Origin: an uncultured Bacilli bacterium
GTDB lineage: Bacteria > Bacillota_I > Bacilli_A > RF39 > UBA660
NCBI GenBank assembly: GCA_947632355.1
Contig: CANROY010000047.1
Coordinates: 1 to 8,058 of the forward strand
Direction of reading: 5' to 3'
DNA: 8,058 nt
Each line of letters opens with the position of its first letter. Positions within the stretch are counted from its first letter, which is position 1. Positions 1 through 4,927 of this stretch are shown here, in pieces. The translations under genes and the position numbers were made by a program. The notes below the pieces were generated by a model. It searched no databases. It worked only from the letters and a program-made list of their open reading frames with translations, and had not been told where the DNA came from.

Positions 1-2
1 AA

Positions 3-95
3 TGGCGGAGGAAAAGGGATTCGAACCCCTGCGCCGCTCACGCGACCTCCTGGTTTTCAAGACCAGTCCCTTCAACCAGACTTGGGTATTCCTCC
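3..95 (-). tRNA. tRNA-Ser, anticodon UGA
   Basis: Read on the minus strand, this folds as a class II tRNA. The acceptor arms GGAGGAA (95-89) and TTCCTCC (13-7) pair, followed by discriminator G and an encoded CCA (5-3). The anticodon stem-loop CTGGT-CTTGAAA-ACCAG gives anticodon TGA (59-57), which reads UCA and other UCN serine codons. A long variable arm follows, then the T loop GGTTCGAATCC. All arms are intact. It diverges from the neighbouring tRNA-Leu and has its own promoter. Its 3' processing and terminator region lies outside the window. Confidence 0.97.
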
Positions 96-107
96 AGCGA
101 CAAATTG

Positions 108-137
108 ATTATACCATAGTCGATTTTAACGTGTCAA
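108..137 (-). promoter_or_regulatory. Sigma-70-type promoter of tRNA-Ser
   Basis: On the minus strand there is a perfect -35 TTGACA (137-132), an 18-bp spacer and a perfect -10 TATAAT (113-108). Transcription would start near position 101, a few bases before the mature tRNA 5' end at 95, so the 5' leader would be very short. Two consensus hexamers at near-ideal spacing make this the strongest promoter in the window. Confidence 0.88.
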
Positions 138-170
138 CCTAAAAAAACGAAATTTTTGTTTAAAAAAGGG

Positions 171-199
171 TTGATTATTTTAAAATTTAATATTATACT
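171..199 (+). promoter_or_regulatory. Sigma-70-type promoter of tRNA-Leu
   Basis: The -35 is TTGATT (171-176) and the -10 is TATACT (194-199), with an exact 17-bp spacer. Transcription would start near 206, giving a leader of about 28 nt before the mature tRNA at 234. It lies back to back with the tRNA-Ser promoter. Confidence 0.8.
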
Positions 200-233
200 A
201 AAGTAGTCTTAGTTAATTAAGACAAGTGCCCAT

Positions 234-322
234 GCCCAAGTGGCGGAATAGGTAGACGCACAGGACTTAAAATCCTGCGGGTGTTAAAGCCCGTGCCGGT
301 TCAAGTCCGGCCTTGGGCACCA
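234..322 (+). tRNA. tRNA-Leu, anticodon UAA
   Basis: This is a class II tRNA. Acceptor arms GCCCAAG (234-240) and CTTGGGC (312-318) pair, followed by discriminator A (319) and encoded CCA (320-322). The anticodon stem CAGGA/TCCTG encloses loop CTTAAAA, with anticodon TAA at 268-270. There is a long variable arm (GCGGGTG...GCCCGT) and a T arm GCCGG-TTCAAGT-CCGGC. UAA reads UUA, expected to be a frequent leucine codon in such AT-rich genes. A hairpin terminator follows 11 nt after the CCA, so the gene is probably a single unit. Confidence 0.97.
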
Positions 323-333
323 ATTAAGTTATT

Positions 334-356
334 AACTCTTTTCTAAAGAGTTTTTT
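334..356 (+). terminator. Rho-independent terminator of tRNA-Leu
   Basis: A perfect 8-bp stem AACTCTTT (334-341) / AAAGAGTT (345-352) with a 3-nt TCT loop is followed by further T residues to 356. The stem is AT-rich but the geometry and U-tail are canonical, and it sits directly behind the tRNA. Confidence 0.75.
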
Positions 357-369
357 AAATATCTACTAT

Positions 370-375
370 TATAAT
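370..375 (+). promoter_or_regulatory. Candidate -10 box for the thioredoxin-like gene
   Basis: A perfect TATAAT lies 24 nt before the start codon at 400. The position 16-18 bp upstream has no good -35 match and falls on the 3' arm of the tRNA-Leu terminator. The -10 sits inside a 12-bp perfect palindrome, CTATTATAATAG (366-377). Predicted start is near 382, so the leader would be barely longer than the ribosome binding site. Confidence 0.45.
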
Positions 376-399
376 AGATTGAGGAAAGAAGGATGTAGT

Positions 400-1068
400 A
401 TGAAAAAATTAGTCGTAACGATTGCTATGGCATTAATGCTTATTTTACCAACACGTGTATTTGCTGAAAAAATAGATTTATCGAAGTATAATACATTGAA
501 TTTAGAAGAAACATTAAAAGATGAACAAAGTTATAATTCAAACTTTACTTATGATTTAAGTAATTATAGTGAAAATGATAATCAAATAACGATCTATATA
601 TTTAGAGGAAGAGGTTGTCATTTTTGTGAAAATTTTTTAACTTATTTAGGAAATGATTTAGTAAAAAATGATGGTCAATATTTTAAAGTTGTATCCTTTG
701 AAACATGGAATAGTAAAGATAATCTAAATTTATTAAAAAAAGTGGATGCATTTTTAGGAATCACGGATCCAAATGATATTGGAGCAGTGCCATTAATTAT
801 TATAGGAAATCAACATATGTTAGGTTTTGATGAAAGTACTGATAAAGAAACACTTCATAATGCTATAGAAGATTTATATAATAGTAAAGATCGCTATGAT
901 GTTTTTGAAGAAATGAATAAAGAGGAAAAAGAAGAAAAAGGTTCTTCTAACGCATCTATCATTATTTGGAATATTATTATTGCAACGGTTGGGGTTTTAA
1001 TCGTACTTGCATATAATAATTATACAAAGAATGAAATTATAAGTGCAGTAAGTAAAAAAACGAAATAA
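400..1068 (+). CDS. Secreted, membrane-anchored thioredoxin-like protein (CHFC active site)
   Basis: This 222-residue protein has three visible parts. Residues 1-22 are a signal peptide: Lys2-Lys3, a hydrophobic core, and a likely cleavage site after Val-Phe-Ala. Residues 63-165 look like a thioredoxin fold: strand TIYIF, then redox motif C73-H-F-C76, then AVP at 129-131 as the expected cis-proline loop next to the active site. Residues 187-205 form one hydrophobic transmembrane helix with a short Lys-rich tail, preceded by a Glu/Lys-rich linker (168-182). The catalytic domain should therefore face outside, with the tail inside the cell. The likely role is thiol-disulfide exchange on exported proteins; substrate and direction (oxidase or reductase) cannot be read from sequence. 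ATG 400 is chosen over TTG 379 because AAGGA (389-393) sits 6 nt upstream and the signal peptide begins there. It appears monocistronic, between two terminators. Confidence 0.85.
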   Translation: MKKLVVTIAMALMLILPTRVFAEKIDLSKYNTLNLEETLKDEQSYNSNFTYDLSNYSENDNQITIYIFRGRGCHFCENFLTYLGNDLVKNDGQYFKVVSFETWNSKDNLNLLKKVDAFLGITDPNDIGAVPLIIIGNQHMLGFDESTDKETLHNAIEDLYNSKDRYDVFEEMNKEEKEEKGSSNASIIIWNIIIATVGVLIVLAYNNYTKNEIISAVSKKTK

Positions 1069-1090
1069 GGCGTAGAAATACGCTTTTTTT
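1066..1090 (+). terminator. Rho-independent terminator of the thioredoxin-like gene
   Basis: The stem GCGTA (1070-1074) / TACGC (1079-1083) with a GAAA tetraloop is followed by seven T residues (1084-1090). The stem can extend with A-T and G-T pairs back to 1067, so it begins within the stop codon TAA (1066-1068). Confidence 0.85.
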
Positions 1091-1129
1091 AATGGATTTA
1101 AAAAATAAATGTTAAATTACTAAAAAATA

Positions 1130-1138
1130 TGATAGAAT
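1130..1138 (+). promoter_or_regulatory. Candidate extended -10 promoter for the 1177 gene
   Basis: TGA-TAGAAT fits an extended -10 element (TGn followed by the hexamer at 1133-1138). The -35 region around 1110-1117 (TGTTAAAT) matches poorly, as is usual for extended -10 promoters. Predicted start is near 1145, giving a leader of about 32 nt that contains the ribosome binding site AAAGGGGA (1162-1169). Confidence 0.5.
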
Positions 1139-1176
1139 ACTTATAGAATTAAAAAATAGATAAAGGGGATTTTTCT

Positions 1177-2133
1177 ATGGAGTTAGAACAAGAAATTTTG
1201 AATGTGCAAAAAAAATATCGTGATTATATTCTTGAAGTTGCCCAAAAACCTAATTACCCGCAAAAGATAGAAAATTTGGATGCATTACTTACTAAGTATT
1301 ATGAATATTGTTCTAAACACAATTTAGATCTTTTTGATATATCTTTACAAAATGTATTAGAATCCCTTTATATTCTTGATAGTGAACCTATACTTATGGA
1401 AATGGAAGAAGAAAAAATAGGTAGTGCTATCGAACATTTACAAGAAGTTTTAGAACATAATAAAGAACAAATAAAGGATGGTATTACCGAAGAGGAAGCC
1501 CAAACAATACTACAATACGTTGTTTTAAATACTCGTAAAAATTTTATGAATAGGATGCAAGTCGATTTAAGAACCCATAACTTAAAAGGATGTTGTAAAC
1601 TAGCCCAAGAACTTTCTATGAATTTATTAGAAGCTTTAGGTTTATCCATTACCGTAAATGATGATACGATTTTTACAGGAAGAACAACACCGACACATTA
1701 TTTTGGTACAGTAGCTATTCCTATAAAAGAAAATGATATTTTATTTATGCAACATTACTTAGTAGATATTACCTATCGCCAATTTTTCACTTTAAATCGT
1801 TGTCATCATGGTTTAACAAAAGTAAAGAATGCGATTCCTCCGGAAGCTGGTTACTTTGTATGTCAAACACAACAAGGGCAAATGATGGCTTCGCAAATCT
1901 TAAAAAATGGTTATATCAAACTAAATAAAGAATATGCTAAAATCTATGGTTTAGGATTTGCTTTACGTTTCATTTATAACCAACCTGAAATGATAGAACA
2001 ATATTTTACAGAGGATAGCAATCAATACTTAAATCGTATGTTTAAACAACAAAATTCCCTACATTTAAATGTAGAGAAATTAACAAAACTTGGTTATACA
2101 ATGGAACTTCCAACCAAAGAAAAAAGTTTATAG
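1177..2133 (+). CDS. Uncharacterised cytosolic protein with a transglutaminase-like Cys-His-Asp core
   Basis: I do not recognise a named family for this 318-residue protein. It has no signal peptide or membrane segment. Residues 1-115 look mostly helical and acidic, with a charged Glu-rich stretch at 74-108. The middle resembles the transglutaminase / papain-like fold: C139-C140 at the start of a helix (KGCCKLAQEL...LLEALGL), H174 on a strand (THYFGTVAIPI), and D197 in YLVDITYRQFF, closely like the 'vDpT' strand of transglutaminase-like enzymes. Order and spacing (35 and 23 residues) fit a Cys-His-Asp triad, suggesting a cysteine hydrolase or acyltransferase. The C-terminal part (222-318) is unassigned. 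ATG 1177 has ribosome binding site AAAGGGGA 7 nt upstream. It converges with the helicase and overlaps its stop by 6 bp. Gene reality is very likely; the enzymatic call is inference. Confidence 0.85.
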   Translation: MELEQEILNVQKKYRDYILEVAQKPNYPQKIENLDALLTKYYEYCSKHNLDLFDISLQNVLESLYILDSEPILMEMEEEKIGSAIEHLQEVLEHNKEQIKDGITEEEAQTILQYVVLNTRKNFMNRMQVDLRTHNLKGCCKLAQELSMNLLEALGLSITVNDDTIFTGRTTPTHYFGTVAIPIKENDILFMQHYLVDITYRQFFTLNRCHHGLTKVKNAIPPEAGYFVCQTQQGQMMASQILKNGYIKLNKEYAKIYGLGFALRFIYNQPEMIEQYFTEDSNQYLNRMFKQQNSLHLNVEKLTKLGYTMELPTKEKSL

Positions 2134-3609
2134 GTACAAATTCTGAATAAAGGATTTGTATTTTTTAATTTCTTTAATAAACATCGAAGGATTTAAGTAG
2201 GGAATGAGGAGGAAACATTCATTTTTAGTTCTTGTAAGAGCAACATAGAAAAGTCTTCTTTCTTCTTCGTATAAAAAGAGTTCTTTATCTTGAAGATGGT
2301 TTAAAATTTTATTGGTAGGTCGTTTGGCAGGAAGCCCTAATTCTCCATCAATTAAATTGATTAGAATAACATGATCACTTTCTAACCCTTTGGATTTATG
2401 GATGGTTAAATAACGCAAAGGTTTCTCAATCGTATCAAAAGTAAAGTAACCATTATCCCTCCAAACTATTTTTTCTTTGGGTAAATAGGAATAAATGTCA
2501 AAGTTGTTTCTACCTAGAATTAAGATTTCTCCGTCAGTTATGCGACCTATAACGTTTAGAAGAGCTTTTTGAGGGTTCCAATAGTAACAAAACCATAAGG
2601 GCTTTTCTAACCTCTTAGGACTTTTTAAATCCTTTTTGATTTGGTATTTATTTTGCATAACGAAATCTCCTGCTACGTGAATTAATTCTTGGCTATTACG
2701 ATAGGTGTTTTCGAGTTTAAAAGTTTCTGCACCTTTAAAGTATTCCTGAAAGTTTAAGAATATGTTTAAGTTACAACCGGAGAATTTATAAATCGATTGA
2801 AAATCATCTCCGACGACAGTTAAATGAGCATTGCTATTTTGTACGACCGTTGTAATAAAATCAAGACGTAATTTCGATGTATCTTGAAACTCATCAATGA
2901 TAATTTCTTTATAGGTACACACTTTTTTCTTTTGACAACATTCCATGGCTTTTTTAATTAAATCATCAAAATCGTAGTAATGGTTTTCTTCTTTTTCTTT
3001 TTGATAACTTTCTAAAATAGCATAGATGATGAAAAGAAGAGGATTTCCTTTTTTGCTTTTAAAAAACGTTTTAAAATCTTCTTTCGTTAAATTATTGGTA
3101 CTGTATAAAGAAATAAAAGTAGCAATTAATTTCTCGCTTTCTTTATGTTCTTGTGTTTCTAAAAAATGGAGATACTTCTTTTTCGTTAGAAATAGCTTTT
3201 TCGTTAACAAACAGAACTGTTTTTTTAAAAAAGGATGGGTATAAAGTTGTTCTTGGAAAAAGTTGTGAATCACACTTTCTAAAAGAGTGGGTGGTGCAAG
3301 TTCATAATAAATATCTTCTTTTTTTAAAATGTCTATGGCAAGTTTATGAAAAGTAAAAACCGGTATCAAAGGATTTTTAATCTTTTCTTTTAAACTATTT
3401 GTGGATTCATTGGTAAACGAAATACACAAAATATCTTGAGGGTTTACCTTTTTGATTTCTAATAAATACTTAATTTTACCAATCATTGTGAGTGTTTTTC
3501 CACTTCCTGCTCCTGCTACGATTAAGGAGTGTGTACTTGCCTTTACAATAGCATTGATTTGATTATCATCCAAAGGATAACCATTAATTATAAAAAAATC
3601 TTTGTTCAT
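2128..3609 (-). CDS. Compact UvrD/Rep-family superfamily 1 DNA helicase, helicase IV-like
   Basis: This 493-residue ATP-dependent DNA helicase has the full SF1A motif set: Q motif LDDNQ (13-17), Walker A GAGSGKT (33-39), motif Ia SFTNEST, Walker B DEFQD (239-243), motif III GDDFQSIYKFSG (267-278), motif IV TYRNS (302-306), motif V TIHKSKG (402-408) and motif VI ERRLFYVALTRTK (450-462). The GDD-Q-IY-FSG motif, the TFHKLA segment and the ending NPSMFIKEI recall E. coli helicase IV (HelD). UvrD is about 720 and E. coli HelD about 680 residues. This protein starts almost at the Q motif, and has only about 100 residues between motifs IV and V, so the usual large 2B insertion is missing or minimal. 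The expected role is 3'-5' unwinding in repair or recombination. A TAG stop just upstream blocks extension of the start, and no ribosome binding site is visible. It converges with the upstream plus-strand gene. Confidence 0.93.
   Translation of the reverse strand: MNKDFFIINGYPLDDNQINAIVKASTHSLIVAGAGSGKTLTMIGKIKYLLEIKKVNPQDILCISFTNESTNSLKEKIKNPLIPVFTFHKLAIDILKKEDIYYELAPPTLLESVIHNFFQEQLYTHPFLKKQFCLLTKKLFLTKKKYLHFLETQEHKESEKLIATFISLYSTNNLTKEDFKTFFKSKKGNPLLFIIYAILESYQKEKEENHYYDFDDLIKKAMECCQKKKVCTYKEIIIDEFQDTSKLRLDFITTVVQNSNAHLTVVGDDFQSIYKFSGCNLNIFLNFQEYFKGAETFKLENTYRNSQELIHVAGDFVMQNKYQIKKDLKSPKRLEKPLWFCYYWNPQKALLNVIGRITDGEILILGRNNFDIYSYLPKEKIVWRDNGYFTFDTIEKPLRYLTIHKSKGLESDHVILINLIDGELGLPAKRPTNKILNHLQDKELFLYEEERRLFYVALTRTKNECFLLIPYLNPSMFIKEIKKYKSFIQNLYL
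2135..2166 (+). terminator. Terminator of the 1177 gene, inside the opposing helicase gene
   Basis: TACAAAT (2135-2141) pairs with ATTTGTA (2154-2160), and the stem extends through T-G, C-G and T-A pairs to about 10 bp around a GAATAA loop. TTTTTT (2161-2166) follows. It begins 1 nt after stop codon TAG (2131-2133). On the other strand the same bases encode the last residues of the helicase. Read in the minus direction the hairpin lacks an adjacent U-tract (the nearest T run is several bases on), so it is mainly a plus-strand terminator. Confidence 0.75.
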
Positions 3610-3617
3610 AAGTGGCT

Positions 3618-3623
3618 ATTATA
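3618..3623 (-). promoter_or_regulatory. -10 box of the helicase gene, abutting its start codon
   Basis: A perfect TATAAT on the minus strand lies 8 nt upstream of the ATG at 3609. Transcription starting about 7 nt downstream of the hexamer would begin within a few bases of the ATG, implying a leaderless or nearly leaderless message. The -35 position at 17-bp spacing (3646-3641, TGAATT) is a weak match. Confidence 0.5.
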
Positions 3624-3707
3624 ACTTTTTGGGATGTCGAAATTCATCGATTTAAGAAATTTTTTTGAAATAAAAGTCTTCTTCTTTTCTTTTTCTTTTA
3701 TTTTCGT

Positions 3708-3713
3708 TATAAT
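3708..3713 (+). promoter_or_regulatory. -10 box of the racemase-ligase-amidotransferase operon
   Basis: A perfect TATAAT lies 22 nt before ATG 3736. The predicted start near 3720 leaves only about 16 nt of leader, made up of the ribosome binding site AAAAGGTGAT (3721-3730) and a 5-nt spacer. No TTGACA-like -35 is visible; that position lies in a pyrimidine tract (3677-3699). A leader this short leaves no room for a T-box or riboswitch. Confidence 0.6.
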
Positions 3714-3735
3714 AATGTAGAAAAGGTGATTAAGT

Positions 3736-4914
3736 ATGTATCGTAAAACCTATGCTGTTATTGATGGCCCCGTTTTAGAAGAAAATGTTAAAAAAATCGT
3801 AGAAAAGTATAAAGACTATACGTATTATTTTGCAGTTGTTAAAAATAATGCGTATCATCACGGGATTCGTGTCGTTCAAAACTTATTAAAGGGTGGTATT
3901 AACTACTTTGCGGTTTCTTCTTTAGAAGAAGCTATTAGTGTCCGTAAAATGACCCGTAGTACACCAATTTTAGTTTTAGAACCCATTCCTTTAGAATATA
4001 TGGATGATGTAATGAATAACAAAATTACTATTACCATAGAGAGTTTAGAGTATTTAAAAGAGTTAAATAAACAAACTTTGCCTTATGAAATTAAAATTCA
4101 TTTAAAACTCGATACTGGAATGAATCGTTTAGGCTTTAAATCCAGTAAAGAAGTAAAAGAAGCTGTTAAGATTATTGAGAAAAATGACAAGTTGGTTTTA
4201 GAAGGCCTTTATAGTCATTTTGCAACGAGTGGTGTTCGTGATATTTATTACGATAGACAAGTAGAAACTTTTAAAGAATTGACAAAAGAAATTGACTTGA
4301 GTTGTATACCAATTGTCCATTTAGACAGAAGTTTAACACTTGCAACTCATGAAAAACTTGCCTTTGTAAATGGTGTTCGTTTAGGAATTGTTTTATTTGG
4401 TTTTAGTGGAAGTCGCAAGGTAGGGGTAGGCCTTAGAGGAAAGTTACAAGAACTAAAAAGAAGTCTTTATGTGAAAAGAAATCATATTAGCAAAACGATT
4501 CTAGAAAATGATTTACGTGTTAAGACGGCATTTTCTTTACATTCTGAGGTTATCGCTATACGTAAAGTTTTAAAAGGAGAAGTGGTTGGGTATAATACCT
4601 ATAAAGTAAAACAAGATGGCTTTATTGCGACAATTCCAATTGGATACGCAGACGGGGTGACAAAAGAGTTTGGCTTTGTTGCGATTCACAAGAAAAAATA
4701 TCCGATTGTTTCTGATTCAATGGATATGCTAATGGTTCTTGTTGATAAAAACGTAAAAGTAAAAGATAAAGTAGAAATTTTTGGAGATACTATTTCTATA
4801 CGAGAAGTTACAGGGAGACTAGGTATCAACGCGTACCATTTATTTAACCAAATCACCGACCGTGTACCAAGAGTACATAAGGAAGAAAATGGCGAAGTCG
4901 AAATAAAATACTAG
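3736..4914 (+). CDS. alr: Alanine-racemase-family PLP enzyme (fold type III amino acid racemase)
   Basis: This 392-residue protein interconverts L- and D-amino acids if typical of its family, most simply supplying D-Ala for peptidoglycan. Key residues are present: PLP lysine K36 in AVVKNNAYHHG, the lysine usually carbamylated (K124) and R131 in LKLDTGMNRLGF, H195, R215 in VRLGIVLFG, catalytic tyrosine Y304 in IPIGYADG, SMDM (328-331), Y367 and the terminal RVPRVH. Departures from the usual Alr pattern are VKNNAYHHG for VKAnAYGHG, HLDRS (195-199) where H-x-A-N-S is usual, and an extra basic stretch of about 30 residues at 227-262 between the two domains. These may mark a subfamily or altered substrate choice. 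ATG 3736 has a good ribosome binding site. It is first in a three-gene operon, 13 nt before the ATP-grasp gene, so D-Asp or another D-amino acid is a possible alternative product. Confidence 0.9.
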   Translation: MYRKTYAVIDGPVLEENVKKIVEKYKDYTYYFAVVKNNAYHHGIRVVQNLLKGGINYFAVSSLEEAISVRKMTRSTPILVLEPIPLEYMDDVMNNKITITIESLEYLKELNKQTLPYEIKIHLKLDTGMNRLGFKSSKEVKEAVKIIEKNDKLVLEGLYSHFATSGVRDIYYDRQVETFKELTKEIDLSCIPIVHLDRSLTLATHEKLAFVNGVRLGIVLFGFSGSRKVGVGLRGKLQELKRSLYVKRNHISKTILENDLRVKTAFSLHSEVIAIRKVLKGEVVGYNTYKVKQDGFIATIPIGYADGVTKEFGFVAIHKKKYPIVSDSMDMLMVLVDKNVKVKDKVEIFGDTISIREVTGRLGINAYHLFNQITDRVPRVHKEENGEVEIKY

Positions 4915-4919
4915 GAGGA
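4913..4919 (+). promoter_or_regulatory. Ribosome binding site overlapping the racemase stop codon
   Basis: AGGAGGA, a near-perfect anti-16S match, begins inside the TAG stop (4912-4914) of the racemase and ends 8 nt before ATG 4928. This suggests translational coupling and fixes the ligase start. Confidence 0.8.
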
Positions 4920-4927
4920 ATGACAAA

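Noticed and set aside
379..399. Upstream TTG start that would extend the thioredoxin-like protein by 7 residues
   Set aside because: It would place the start ahead of the ribosome binding site (AAGGA, 389-393) and put a Cys/Glu-containing stretch before an otherwise typical Lys-Lys signal peptide. ATG 400 has correct spacing.
1368..1649. Minus-strand open frame of 93 codons inside the 1177 gene
   Set aside because: The Ser/Cys-rich product is typical of the antisense of Glu/Lys/Leu-rich coding sequence, and the plus-strand gene has a clear promoter, ribosome binding site and terminator.
2059..2074. 16-bp perfect palindrome CTACATTTAAATGTAG within the 1177 gene
   Set aside because: It is AT-rich and fully explained by codons for Leu-His-Leu-Asn-Val. 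No T-run follows and one such palindrome in 8 kb of AT-rich DNA is not surprising.
3026..3356. Two overlapping plus-strand open frames (72 and 67 codons) antisense to the helicase
   Set aside because: They lie wholly within a well-conserved helicase gene, have no convincing ribosome binding site, and their Lys/Phe-rich products reflect AT-rich antisense reading.
3610..3735. Possible T-box or riboswitch ahead of the amino-acid operon
   Set aside because: The predicted leader after the -10 at 3708-3713 is about 16 nt, too short for any structured regulator, and no T-box sequence or antiterminator is visible.
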